Assembly: GCA_016901755.1 (NCBI GenBank)
Contig: JACJKV010000018.1
Location: forward strand, 1-54,775
Direction: 5' to 3'
DNA: 54,775 nt
Origin: Thomasclavelia spiroformis
GTDB taxonomy: Bacteria; Bacillota_I; Bacilli_A; Erysipelotrichales; Coprobacillaceae
Shown here one piece after another: positions 34,132-42,515 of this stretch (the first letter of the stretch is position 1; each line of letters begins with the position of its first letter). The position numbers were made by a program, and so were the translations under genes. The notes beneath the pieces are model-generated. The model was not told where the DNA came from, did no database searches, and was given only the letters and a program-made list of their open reading frames with translations.

Positions 34132-35298
34132 ATGAGATTTATCAATCAAATAAAATCCAGGTACAGTCCCGATGCATTTCTGATTCTTGCGATGATCATC
34201 AGTATGTTTTTTCCTTTTTACATTTGTGGACCGTTACTAATTATAGAATTTCTATATCTATTGTACTCAAAAAAAGCTATTACTGCTTTTAAAAGTACAC
34301 CAAAAATTAAATATCTGCTTATATTTTTAAGTTTATCTGCTCTTGTATCCCTGTTCTATCAAAACTGGGTCGGTATCTTAACTACTGGGGGCCTGCTAAT
34401 TGCAGTAACCCTTATGGTTTATTATCGTACGCATATTACCCCTGATCTGTTTGAACTGATATTAGACATGCTTATTATTTTTTCTGTCTTTTGGGCCATC
34501 TATGGACTTTTTGAACAGATGCAGATCCTGCATCGTTTAGGAGTCGATCATTTTTCCTTAAAAGTTTACAGTCGTCGTGAAAATCGATTAAACAGCGTTT
34601 TTTTCAACGCCAACTATTATGCCATGATGATTGAATTTCTGATCATGACGATCTTTTACAAGATCTTAACGATCAAAGATAAACGTCAAATGATCTGTTA
34701 TGGTCTTGTAGGTCTGCTCAATTTATTTATGCTGTATATGACCGGCTGTCGTACTGCTTTGATTGCTATTGCAGGAGCGATGCTTATCTTTTTGATCATC
34801 AATAAAAATTATCGCATCTGTTCATTAATTGGTGCAGCGATAGCAGCCATGCTGATATTTTTTATTTTTCATCCTGATAAATTTCCCCGTATTGAACGTA
34901 TCGTTTCCAATTTTGGAGTACGAACAAAAATATGGAAATGCGCCCTTGCTGGAATCAGACATCATCCGCTTTTTGGACAGGGACCTTTTACCTATGTCAT
35001 GATCAGAGATCTTTACAACGGGCATCTTACTCAGCATGCTCATAGCGTATATCTTGATCCGCTTTTATCTTTTGGAATCGTGGGATTATCAACACTGATT
35101 CCCTATGTTATAGACAGAGCGAAGCGCATATGGTCTGTTTTGCATCATGACCAGCAGAAAAGCTATGTTGCTTTAGTCGTAAGTTTTGTAACTGTTATTT
35201 TACTGCATGGTATTTTAGACTATACGATCATGTGGATCCACACCATGTTATTTTTCCTGCTGGTGGCTTCCAGCTATACCATGTATCACAACAAATAA
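34132..35298 (+). CDS. O-antigen ligase/polymerase-like membrane protein (Wzy_C)
   Basis: A 388-residue protein with about 11-12 transmembrane helices. The diagnostic periplasmic-loop pattern is near residues 280-320: FGQGPFTYVM...HLTQHAHSVYLDPLLSFGIVGL, matching the Wzy_C/WaaL motif GxGxxxF...HxHN.YLxxLxExGIxG. In Gram-positive bacteria such proteins polymerise or ligate capsular or wall polysaccharide or attach teichuronic-type chains. No polysaccharide genes flank it. GAGGTGAT lies 3 bases before ATG 34132, preceded by an extended -10 (TGCTATATT). A large hairpin follows. Confidence 0.85.
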   Translation: MRFINQIKSRYSPDAFLILAMIISMFFPFYICGPLLIIEFLYLLYSKKAITAFKSTPKIKYLLIFLSLSALVSLFYQNWVGILTTGGLLIAVTLMVYYRTHITPDLFELILDMLIIFSVFWAIYGLFEQMQILHRLGVDHFSLKVYSRRENRLNSVFFNANYYAMMIEFLIMTIFYKILTIKDKRQMICYGLVGLLNLFMLYMTGCRTALIAIAGAMLIFLIINKNYRICSLIGAAIAAMLIFFIFHPDKFPRIERIVSNFGVRTKIWKCALAGIRHHPLFGQGPFTYVMIRDLYNGHLTQHAHSVYLDPLLSFGIVGLSTLIPYVIDRAKRIWSVLHHDQQKSYVALVVSFVTVILLHGILDYTIMWIHTMLFFLLVASSYTMYHNK

Positions 35299-35337
35299 TA
35301 AAGACCTCCTTCATTGTACATAGGGAGGTCTTTTATT
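35297..35337. terminator. Bidirectional terminator between O-antigen-ligase-like and malic enzyme genes
   Basis: AATAAAGACCTCC (35297-35309) pairs with GGAGGTCTTTTATT (35324-35337) around a 14-base loop. Confidence 0.85.
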
Positions 35338-35343
35338 ATATTT

Positions 35344-36495
35344 TTATTTACAGTCGATAATAGCCTGCGCAACAGCGGCCGTTACTTTTTTATTGAAGAT
35401 CTTAGGCATGATATTGTCTTCGCTTAATTCTTCATCACTGATCGTATAAGCAATGGCTTTTGCCGCAGCGACTTTCATTTCTGGAGTAATCGATGGCACT
35501 CTGGCTGCCAAAGCTCCTTTGAAAATTCCCGGGAAAGCCAGTACATTGTTAATCTGATTTGGAAAATCTGAACGTCCTGTTCCCACTACTCTAGCACCTG
35601 CTGCTTTAGCTTTTTCATATGTAATTTCTGGTTCAGGATTCGCCATAGCGAAAATCACCGGATCACTGTTCATCGATCTGACCATATCTTCACTGACCAG
35701 ATTTGGTTTAGAAACCCCGATAAATACATCGGCTCCTTTTAAGGCATCAGCCAAGGTTCCCTGAATACCATCAGGATTAGTAATATCACATAAAGCACGT
35801 TTATGTGGAATCAGTCCTTCGCTTCTGTCTTTATGTAAAATACCAAATTCATCAACCGCAATAATTTTACCAACTCCTGCCGTATGCAGCATTTTAATAA
35901 TTGCTGTTCCGGCTGCTCCTGGTCCGTTTAATACTACTGTAATTTTAGCAATATCCTTTTTAATAACTCTTAACGCATTATATAATGCTGCTAAAACAAC
36001 TACCGCAGTGCCATGCTGATCATCATGGAAAACAGGAATATCCAGCATCGCATCCAGTCTTTCTTCAATTTCAAAACAGTCTGGCGAAGCAATATCTTCC
36101 AGATTGATGCCACCAAAACAAGGTGCCAGATTTTTGATAGTTGTAATCAGTTCTTCTTTATCCTGACTGTCCAGACAGATAGGTACCGCATTGACATCAC
36201 CAAATTTTTTAAACAGTGCGGCTTTTCCTTCCATCACTGGAATTGAAGCTTTGGCTCCAATATTGCCTAATCCCAAAACTGCAGTTCCATTAGATACAAC
36301 CGCAATCGTATTGGCTTTGGTAGTATAACGATATACTTCTGCTTCATTTTCAGCAATCTCACGACATGGCTGAGCCACTCCTGGCGTATATACAACTGAC
36401 ATATCATCCATGGTCTGAATATCACAGTTGACTTCCATATGAATCTTGCCCTGATATTTTTCATGTAATTTTAATGCTTCATCATAATAATTCAT
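35344..36495 (-). CDS. Malic enzyme (NAD(P)-dependent, decarboxylating)
   Basis: Converts malate to pyruvate and CO2 with reduction of NAD(P). The 383-residue length is that of short malic enzymes without a phosphotransacetylase tail. The catalytic Tyr lies in [11 protein letters not shown] (about 36-46), the Lys in [12 protein letters not shown], metal ligands in FHDDQHGTA, and the cofactor loop is [16 protein letters not shown] 6 bases before ATG 36495 sets the start. The thiamine operon ends only 50 bases upstream with no visible terminator, so some readthrough transcription from the TPP-controlled promoter is possible. Confidence 0.93.
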   Translation of the reverse strand: MNYYDEALKLHEKYQGKIHMEVNCDIQTMDDMSVVYTPGVAQPCREIAENEAEVYRYTTKANTIAVVSNGTAVLGLGNIGAKASIPVMEGKAALFKKFGDVNAVPICLDSQDKEELITTIKNLAPCFGGINLEDIASPDCFEIEERLDAMLDIPVFHDDQHGTAVVVLAALYNALRVIKKDIAKITVVLNGPGAAGTAIIKMLHTAGVGKIIAVDEFGILHKDRSEGLIPHKRALCDITNPDGIQGTLADALKGADVFIGVSKPNLVSEDMVRSMNSDPVIFAMANPEPEITYEKAKAAGARVVGTGRSDFPNQINNVLAFPGIFKGALAARVPSITPEMKVAAAKAIAYTISDEELSEDNIMPKIFNKKVTAAVAQAIIDCK

Positions 36496-36545
36496 TTTTT
36501 ATCACCCGTCTTTTATTATACACATATTTGCGTCATATGGTATAA

Positions 36546-37973
36546 CTATTTATCTAAAACATAGCCATGATCCATCGGACCTGAACCATTACCTAAATCA
36601 AGCATCGCATTTAATGCCCCTGAAATATATTTTTTAGCCTGATCAACAGCCTCTTCCAGTGTACTTCCACGAGCCAGATATGAAGCAATGGCACTGGAAA
36701 GTGTACATCCCGTTCCATGAGTATTATCATTGAAAATACGTTTTCCTTTAAACCACTGATAGTTGCCCTTTTCATAAAGCAGATCATTAGCATCATTGAC
36801 CTGATGACCACCTTTGACCAAAACAGCACAGCCATAGAGATCATAGATCTTCTTGGCTGCTGCGATCATATCGGCTTCATTTTTGATATCCATCCCTGAT
36901 AAAACCTGAGCTTCCAGAATATTAGGCGTAATAACCTGAGCCAGAGGGAACAGATATTCTTTTAATGCCGTAATGGCTTCATCACTGATCAGTTTGGCCC
37001 CGCTGGTTGCCACCATCACTGGATCAACAACGATATGACGAGCCTGATACTGTTTGAGTTTTTGAGCAATGGCGATGATCAGTTCATGACTGGAAACCAT
37101 CCCAATTTTAATGGCTTCTGGATAAATATCCTGGAAAACACTATCCATCTGCTGTTTTAAAAATTCTGGCGTTACTTCATAAATAGCACTTACTCCCGTT
37201 GTGTTCTGGGCGGTTAACGCCGTAATAACCGACATAGCATAAACCCGATTCGCTAACATGGTTTTAATATCTGCCTGGATGCCAGCACCACCACTGCAAT
37301 CACTGCCTGCGATGGTCAAAGCCGTATGCAGTTGAGGATGAACCAGACGCCAGGCTCTGGCTTTCAGTTCTTTGGCATCTTGAATAATTTCTTTGCTGGC
37401 AAACAAGGCACTAACTACCGCAATACCAGCAATTCCGCTGCCAATGAGTGATAACATATTATCCAGACTGATTCCGCCAATAGCTACTACCGGCAATGGT
37501 GTGTGATGAGTAATAGCTTTTAAGGTTTCATAACTGATGGTACTGGCATCATTTTTCGTAGTTGTCGAAAAAACAGCACCGACTCCCAGATAATCAGCCC
37601 CACCTTCATAGGCAGCCTGAGCCTGCGCTAAAGTACGGGCGGAAACGCCAATGATCTTATCTGGACCTAATAATGCTCTGGCTGTTTCTAACTGACAGTC
37701 CTGTTGTCCAATATGTACGCCATCAGCATCAATTTCTTTAGCCAGTTTAACATTATCATTGATAATAAGCGGTACCTGATACTGTTGACACAGCGTTTTT
37801 AAAGCCAGCGCCTCCTGTTTAAAGCTCTCTTCGTCCATGTTTTTTTCTCTTAGCTGAACCATGGTAACCCCACCTTTTAAAGCCGCTTCTACCTGCTGTA
37901 TCAAAGATGCGCCCTGAAGCCACCTGCTATCTGTCACCGCATAAAGCAATAACTGTTTTTTATCGAATTTCAT
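36546..37973 (-). CDS. thiED: Fused thiamine-phosphate synthase / HMP(-P) kinase
   Basis: A 475-residue bifunctional protein. Residues 1 to about 205 are ThiE (VTMVQLREKN; DADGVHIGQQD; GADYLGVGAVFSTTTK; AIGG), joining HMP-PP and thiazole phosphate to thiamine phosphate. Residues about 218-475 are ThiD (ALTIAGSDCSGGAGIQADIKT; DNTHGTGCTLSSAIA), phosphorylating hydroxymethylpyrimidine twice. The fusion order is ThiE-ThiD. ATG 37973 overlaps thiM by 14 bases with GGGGAG upstream. With thiM it allows thiamine salvage from the pyrimidine and thiazole halves; the de novo genes thiC, thiG and thiH are absent here. Confidence 0.95.
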   Translation of the reverse strand: MKFDKKQLLLYAVTDSRWLQGASLIQQVEAALKGGVTMVQLREKNMDEESFKQEALALKTLCQQYQVPLIINDNVKLAKEIDADGVHIGQQDCQLETARALLGPDKIIGVSARTLAQAQAAYEGGADYLGVGAVFSTTTKNDASTISYETLKAITHHTPLPVVAIGGISLDNMLSLIGSGIAGIAVVSALFASKEIIQDAKELKARAWRLVHPQLHTALTIAGSDCSGGAGIQADIKTMLANRVYAMSVITALTAQNTTGVSAIYEVTPEFLKQQMDSVFQDIYPEAIKIGMVSSHELIIAIAQKLKQYQARHIVVDPVMVATSGAKLISDEAITALKEYLFPLAQVITPNILEAQVLSGMDIKNEADMIAAAKKIYDLYGCAVLVKGGHQVNDANDLLYEKGNYQWFKGKRIFNDNTHGTGCTLSSAIASYLARGSTLEEAVDQAKKYISGALNAMLDLGNGSGPMDHGYVLDK

Positions 37974-38778
37974 ATTTTGCTCCCCTTTCTAAATCTTCTC
38001 CTGTCATTAATGAAATCGCATCAATGATGCGATGACGATATGTGGCGTTGCCTTCACCATCTGCCATATGCATTTGGGCAATTTCGCCTGCCAGTCCCAT
38101 CGTACAGACCGCTGCTGCCACCGCTTCTGGTTTTGCCTGTTCATTCGCGGTAACAAACGCACAAATCAAAGCAGATAACTGACATCCTGTTCCTGAAATC
38201 TGTCTCATGGCTGATGTTCCGTTTTTTATGACATAACAGCGTTGGCCATCGCTGACTAAATCAGTTTCTCCCGTTACGACAATAATCGTTTGCATCTGAC
38301 GGGCACTGTATTTAACAAACTCAATACAGCTGTAAAGATTATCCTGGCTTATGCGATCATGTTCACTGGCATCTACGCCATGTCCCTGACCTTGTTGTTT
38401 TATTAAAGCTTTGATTTCAGACATATTGCCACGAATGACATCAAAATGAATTTCCTGACATAAAGCTAAGGCCTGGTGCAGACGCCAACTGCTGGCACCT
38501 ACCCCAACTGGATCTAAGGTTACGGGATGATTTAAAGCCTTGGCTTTCTTTCCTGCTTTTTTCATGCTGATGATTTTGTTTTGCTGCAAAGTGCCTAGAT
38601 TAATATTCAAGCCATCACTAAGTGCGGTAATTTCTTCGACTTCTGCTTCATCATCAGCCATAATAGGACTGGCTCCACTGGCTAAAAGCACATTAGCTAC
38701 ATCATTGACCGTGACATAATTGGTTATATTATGAATCAATGGTTTCTTTTTTCTTAACTGTTCAAAAAGTTCTTTCAT
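37960..38778 (-). CDS. thiM: Hydroxyethylthiazole kinase
   Basis: A 272-residue ribokinase-like enzyme that phosphorylates 4-methyl-5-(2-hydroxyethyl)thiazole for thiamine salvage. Family features: IHNITNYVTVNDVANVLLASGASPIMADDEAEVEE (about 17-51) and the catalytic ISGTGCQLSALICAF (anion hole GTGC, about 205-219). ATG 38778 follows AAGGAAAAAG; the frame is open 22 codons upstream, into the riboswitch terminator, so those codons are not used. First gene of the TPP-controlled thiM-thiED operon. Confidence 0.95.
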   Translation of the reverse strand: MKELFEQLRKKKPLIHNITNYVTVNDVANVLLASGASPIMADDEAEVEEITALSDGLNINLGTLQQNKIISMKKAGKKAKALNHPVTLDPVGVGASSWRLHQALALCQEIHFDVIRGNMSEIKALIKQQGQGHGVDASEHDRISQDNLYSCIEFVKYSARQMQTIIVVTGETDLVSDGQRCYVIKNGTSAMRQISGTGCQLSALICAFVTANEQAKPEAVAAAVCTMGLAGEIAQMHMADGEGNATYRHRIIDAISLMTGEDLERGAKYEIR

Positions 38779-38806
38779 CTTTTTCCTTTCTTTCGCTTTT
38801 GTAAAC

Positions 38807-38836
38807 AAAAAACAGAAGTCCTGAAAGAATCTTCTG
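38807..38836 (-). terminator. Riboswitch-controlled attenuator before thiM
   Basis: On the minus strand CAGAAG (38831-38836) pairs with CTTCTG (38813-38818), followed by six T. It lies between the TPP aptamer and thiM, as expected of a transcription-termination expression platform. Confidence 0.75.
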
Positions 38837-38845
38837 CTTACCAAA

Positions 38846-38926
38846 ATATTTCCCTACGGTGGCATTATCCACATCAGGTTATGGGTCTAAGTCTTAAGCT
38901 TACTCTCAGCGAACGCTCCCCGTTTA
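38846..38926 (-). promoter_or_regulatory. TPP (THI-box) riboswitch
   Basis: Minus-strand sequence carries the conserved THI elements in order: ACGGGGAGC, GCTGAGAG, GACCC, AACCTGAT, GGATAATGCCACCGTAGGGAA. The CTGAGA pyrimidine-binding loop and the pyrophosphate-binding GATAATGCCA segment are intact. Thiamine pyrophosphate binding would favour the downstream attenuator and shut off thiM-thiED. Confidence 0.95.
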
Positions 38927-38982
38927 TCAATTTACCTTTATTATAAAATTCATCATAAAAAAAGTCAAAACAAGATGGTACA

Positions 38983-38991
38983 TGTTATAAT
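38983..38991 (+). promoter_or_regulatory. Extended -10 promoter of the C26 peptidase gene
   Basis: TGTTATAAT (38983-38991), 23 bases before the ATG. Confidence 0.58.
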
Positions 38992-39014
38992 ATGGCAAAA
39001 AAAGGAGTACGAAA

Positions 39015-39719
39015 ATGAAAAAACCTATTATTGCTATTATTCCTCTTTATGATAGAGAAAAAAACAGCTACTGGATGTTACCTGGATATATGCAAGGAAT
39101 TGAACAGGCCGGTGGTATCGGGGTCATGCTGCCCTTAACTCACGATGAAAAAACGCTCCATCAGCTGGCTGCTGCTTTCGATGGTTTTCTTTTTACCGGT
39201 GGTCAGGATGTTTCACCAGAACTATATCATGTTAGCGACAAAGATAAATGCGAAGAATTATGTGTCGAAAGAGATCAGATGGAAAGTATTTTATTAAAAG
39301 CAGTCATTGCCCTTGATAAACCAGTATTAGGTATCTGCCGTGGAATTCAGATGCTTAATTCGATTCAGGGCGGTACTTTATATCAGGATCTTCCTCAAGA
39401 TCATCCTTCATCGACTTCCCACCGCATGAAAGCACCCTATGATCGCGCTGAACATTTTGTGGATGTCGTTAAAAATTCTCTTTTAGATGATATTCTCGCC
39501 ACCGATCACTTTGGTGTCAACAGCTGTCATCATCAGGCCATTAAAACACTTGGCCAAGATCTGAAAGCTGCTGCTGTCAGTGAAGATGGACTGATTGAAA
39601 GTGTATATATGCCACAGCGTCATTTTGTTTTAGCTGTACAATGGCATCCAGAATTTTTCATAAATGATATTCATTCACAAAAAATCTTTAAAGCCTTAAT
39701 TGATCATTGTCAAAAATAA
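39015..39719 (+). CDS. Class I glutamine amidotransferase-like peptidase C26 (PuuD-like)
   Basis: A 234-residue hydrolase of the gamma-glutamyl-gamma-aminobutyrate hydrolase family. The catalytic triad is visible: C108 in GICRGIQ, H211 and E213 in VQWHPEF; TGGQDVSPELY (61-71) is the oxyanion-loop region. PuuD removes glutamate from gamma-glutamyl-GABA in putrescine breakdown; other members cleave gamma-glutamyl compounds in general. No other puu genes are nearby, so substrate is uncertain and no symbol is given. AAAGGAG precedes ATG 39015 with 7-base spacing. Confidence 0.88.
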   Translation: MKKPIIAIIPLYDREKNSYWMLPGYMQGIEQAGGIGVMLPLTHDEKTLHQLAAAFDGFLFTGGQDVSPELYHVSDKDKCEELCVERDQMESILLKAVIALDKPVLGICRGIQMLNSIQGGTLYQDLPQDHPSSTSHRMKAPYDRAEHFVDVVKNSLLDDILATDHFGVNSCHHQAIKTLGQDLKAAAVSEDGLIESVYMPQRHFVLAVQWHPEFFINDIHSQKIFKALIDHCQK

Positions 39720-39778
39720 AAAATTATTTTTATCATAAATTTCATAAATGTGCCAAAACTAAATCAGGAGGTGCATTT

Positions 39779-40066
39779 ATGAAATTTTGTATTACTAATG
39801 GTAATTTTCATATCTTTCTCTTAATGATCAAAAATCATAAAGATCCGCGCTTTACATTAGAAAATGTCCATCAGTTAGATTTTGATCTTGTTTTTGAAGT
39901 TTATGCGTCATTAAAACAGGAAACCATTATTTCCATATTAACCCAGGAATTACGTAATTCTCCTTTTATGTATCTATGTCCTTTATATAAAGTGATTCCC
40001 TACAAAGAAAAAACAAAAAAAGGAAGCCCCGAAAAACAAACACAATTTCATCTTGCCTATGAATAA
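39779..40066 (+). CDS. Small protein of unknown function
   Basis: A 95-residue soluble protein (MKFCITNGNFHIFLLMIKNHKDPRF...LAYE) with a basic tail. No recognised domain. AGGAGG 6 bases before ATG 39779 is one of the best ribosome sites in the window, so I regard it as a real gene. It begins 59 bases after the C26 peptidase stop with no terminator between, so the two are probably cotranscribed and end at the strong shared hairpin. Confidence 0.6.
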   Translation: MKFCITNGNFHIFLLMIKNHKDPRFTLENVHQLDFDLVFEVYASLKQETIISILTQELRNSPFMYLCPLYKVIPYKEKTKKGSPEKQTQFHLAYE

Positions 40067-40100
40067 ATAAGACTCAATCTATTCATGAGTCTTATTTATT
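40062..40100. terminator. Bidirectional terminator between the small gene and the transglutaminase gene
   Basis: A 15-bp stem: AATAAATAAGACTCA (40062-40076) with TGAGTCTTATTTATT (40086-40100), loop of 9. Confidence 0.9.
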
Positions 40101-41434
40101 TCTTCGGCCTCAATGATAGTCTGATACATATCATATTCATATTCATTGATTGCACGATAATCATATTCTATTTCTCCTGTTTGATGATCAAAAGGATCTC
40201 TGCGAATAAACTTTTTAGGTGGCACCAGTTCTTGCATAAAAGCCCCAGCAAATGGTATGCGAAAAGGATCGATATGACCAAAATAAAACTGTCTTTGCCT
40301 GTCACTGCCATGTCTAAATCCACTGCCCCCAAAACTGCAGTCACAATGCAGCCAGCCATACGGTTCTACATAAAACATGGCCCAGTCATGATTAGAAATA
40401 TGCTGAGGTGTACAATATAGTCCTGATTGCCAGGTAGCAGGAATACCGGCAATGCGGCATAAGGTAATAAATAAAATAGCATAAATACCACAATCACCTT
40501 TCATTGCCGTTGCCATATATTCACTTAAACAAGGTAATGTCAAATAAGAGCGCACAAAAGAATAAGTTATATGGCTCGTGATATAATCATAGATCCGTTT
40601 TGCCTTCTGTAATGGATCACTTGTATTGCCAACAACAGATTTTGTCAGCTGTTTTAAATAAGGGGTAAATACGATATGGGGCTGACACTCCTGCAGATAT
40701 TCATTCATATTTACCGGCAAGGATGTTTTGGCTGTAAGATCACGATCATGGACATGACTGTATATTTCAAATTCCACAGCAAACTCCTGATCATGCTGCA
40801 GTATTTCTTCAAAATAAACACTGCGCTGCAAAACCGTATCATCATTAATAACAGCCTGTGGAGAAGATGTTTTGATCACCTTCATCGCTTCGACCGGTGA
40901 CATCACTAATGGTAACGGCAGCCAGACTCTGACCCTTTTGCCAATTTCTTCATATTGTGGTTTGATTTTTATGGCCATTTTAACATGAAAACGATAATAT
41001 ACATCTTTTTTCTTTTTTATATGCTCAATAATCTCATCACGATCTTCCCGCAGAAGCCGATTGTGTTTGAGTCTTTTTTGATATATAGGTCTGCTTTTTA
41101 TCAGGTTATCAAAAAAGTTATCTTTAAATTTCATGATGCCTTCAACAAACAGAAACTCAAAGGCGTTGTCTTTGAACAGTTCATCAAATTCCTCAGCTGT
41201 AAAATCATACAGCTCATGCTGGCAAAGGGCTATAGCCTGATTTTTAGTATAAATAAAGTCAGCTGGTAAACGCCTGATGATTTCTTTTTCTAAAAGCAGT
41301 CTGTCTTTAAGCTGTTGAGGAATGTCTTTTTGAATTCTGATATCGATCATTTCACTCATCAGTTTAAAATTACCATGCCATTTCAGTTTCAATAAATCTT
41401 CTGGTAAAGGGATATTTAATAATTCTACATGCAT
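40079..41434 (-). CDS. Transglutaminase-fold protein
   Basis: A 451-residue protein with no signal peptide or membrane helix, so probably cytosolic. The C-terminal part has the transglutaminase-like triad: C315 in MKGDCGIYAILF, H349 in SNHDWAMFYVEPYG and D365 in LHCDCSFG, with the preceding YDYITSHITYSF helix typical of this domain. Bacterial members are mostly proteases or peptide amidases rather than crosslinkers. About 270 residues N-terminal to the domain (including a beta-rich part around 150-245) are not assignable. AAAGGAG precedes ATG 41434 with 8-9 base spacing. It is followed by the shared hairpin; the HAD phosphatase gene lies 69 bases upstream, but a terminator separates them. Confidence 0.82.
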   Translation of the reverse strand: MHVELLNIPLPEDLLKLKWHGNFKLMSEMIDIRIQKDIPQQLKDRLLLEKEIIRRLPADFIYTKNQAIALCQHELYDFTAEEFDELFKDNAFEFLFVEGIMKFKDNFFDNLIKSRPIYQKRLKHNRLLREDRDEIIEHIKKKKDVYYRFHVKMAIKIKPQYEEIGKRVRVWLPLPLVMSPVEAMKVIKTSSPQAVINDDTVLQRSVYFEEILQHDQEFAVEFEIYSHVHDRDLTAKTSLPVNMNEYLQECQPHIVFTPYLKQLTKSVVGNTSDPLQKAKRIYDYITSHITYSFVRSYLTLPCLSEYMATAMKGDCGIYAILFITLCRIAGIPATWQSGLYCTPQHISNHDWAMFYVEPYGWLHCDCSFGGSGFRHGSDRQRQFYFGHIDPFRIPFAGAFMQELVPPKKFIRRDPFDHQTGEIEYDYRAINEYEYDMYQTIIEAEEINKTHE

Positions 41435-41478
41435 ACAGTTTTCTCCTTTGTTTCTATTTACATCAAAAATAACCTTAC

Positions 41479-41505
41479 AAAAAAAGAGAAATTGCTTTCT
41501 CTTTT
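41479..41505 (-). terminator. Terminator of the HAD phosphatase gene
   Basis: AAAAGAGAAA, loop TTGC, TTTCTCTTTT (41482-41505); the minus strand continues with T. Confidence 0.78.
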
Positions 41506-42166
41506 ACAGATATTTTTTTATTTCCAGCAGCTTTTCTACCTGGATCACATCCAGATCATCTTTTCCTTTATGCAGCCAGATTGGTTTAATTCCATAATTG
41601 ATAGCACCTTGAATATCTGCTGTCAATGAATCACCTATCAGGACAACATCTTCTTTAGAAGGATAATTCATGGCCGCAAAACAGGCTTCAAAAAATTCAT
41701 ATTCCGGTTTGACTGCATTCATTCTGCCTGAAGTGTAGATATCTTTAAAATAGTGGTCCATTTTAGCCAGCTTTAAACGATTGACCTGACGCTGATATTG
41801 AGAATTGCTGACAATATATAATGTATATTTGTGACTTAAATATTCCAGCAGTTCTAAAGCGCCATCCATGACTTCATGACTTAAACCCAGCTGTTTACGA
41901 AATGTTGTTTCTGCCAGCTGACTGTCTCCCTGGAGATGCAATGCTTCAAAAACAAGCTGAAATCTGATGTCAAACAGTCTTTCTTCAGTAATTTCTTTAC
42001 GTTCGAACTGTTTCCATAACTCACTGTTAATACTAATAAAAATATCCTGATAATGATCTTTAAACTCCAGACCACAGGCCATAAATGCCTGCTGTAAAGA
42101 AGTACGGGAACATTTCTGAAAATCTAAAAGCGTATCATCAACATCTATTAATATAATTTTTACCAT
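41504..42166 (-). CDS. HAD-superfamily phosphatase, YjjG-like
   Basis: A 220-residue haloacid dehalogenase-type hydrolase. Motif I is LIDVDDTLLDF (nucleophile Asp8 and acid Asp10), motif II IVSNS, motif III the K in KPEYEFFE, motif IV VLIGDSLTADIQGA. Length and the QLG...HEVMDGALELLEYL cap region match the YjjG/YfnB pyrimidine nucleotidase group, which dephosphorylates non-canonical nucleoside monophosphates. The ATG at 42166 has only a weak upstream AGG. Monocistronic, ended by a hairpin. Confidence 0.87.
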   Translation of the reverse strand: MVKIILIDVDDTLLDFQKCSRTSLQQAFMACGLEFKDHYQDIFISINSELWKQFERKEITEERLFDIRFQLVFEALHLQGDSQLAETTFRKQLGLSHEVMDGALELLEYLSHKYTLYIVSNSQYQRQVNRLKLAKMDHYFKDIYTSGRMNAVKPEYEFFEACFAAMNYPSKEDVVLIGDSLTADIQGAINYGIKPIWLHKGKDDLDVIQVEKLLEIKKYL

Positions 42167-42251
42167 TGCTATACCTGCCTATTTTCTTTTATTCAACCAT
42201 TTATGCGGTTTTCATGCGCTATTGTAACATGTTTTATTACCTATGACCAGT

Positions 42252-42452
42252 TTATCGTTTCTGATTCATTTCTCGAGTAATTTCACTGAATTCTTTTTTA
42301 CCTTCGATATAATCTCGATAAACCTCCTGTGGCGAAGCGTATTTAAAAACCTGACAGATTCCACATTGTTCACAGTTGCCATTTTGACATTGAAACATTT
42401 CATCTATGATCTGTTGTCTTTCCTCTTTACTGGAATCAGCTATCTTTTTCAT
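42252..42452 (-). CDS. Small cysteine-rich protein
   Basis: A 66-residue protein (from the third of three consecutive ATGs, which gives the best 7-base spacing from AGAGGA). It has a compact Cys cluster, C-x4-C-x2-C-x2-C (CQNGNCEQCGIC at about 22-33), followed by a charged helical tail. The cluster could bind zinc or an iron-sulfur centre; I know no family for it. It is divergent from the Gfo/Idh gene and has its own short promoter space. Its codon pattern and ribosome site look genuine. Confidence 0.6.
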   Translation of the reverse strand: MKKIADSSKEERQQIIDEMFQCQNGNCEQCGICQVFKYASPQEVYRDYIEGKKEFSEITREMNQKR

Positions 42453-42515
42453 CATCATTTCCTCTTTGTTTGTGCATTATTTAAAACTATTATATAATAA
42501 AACTGGTGATAAAAA

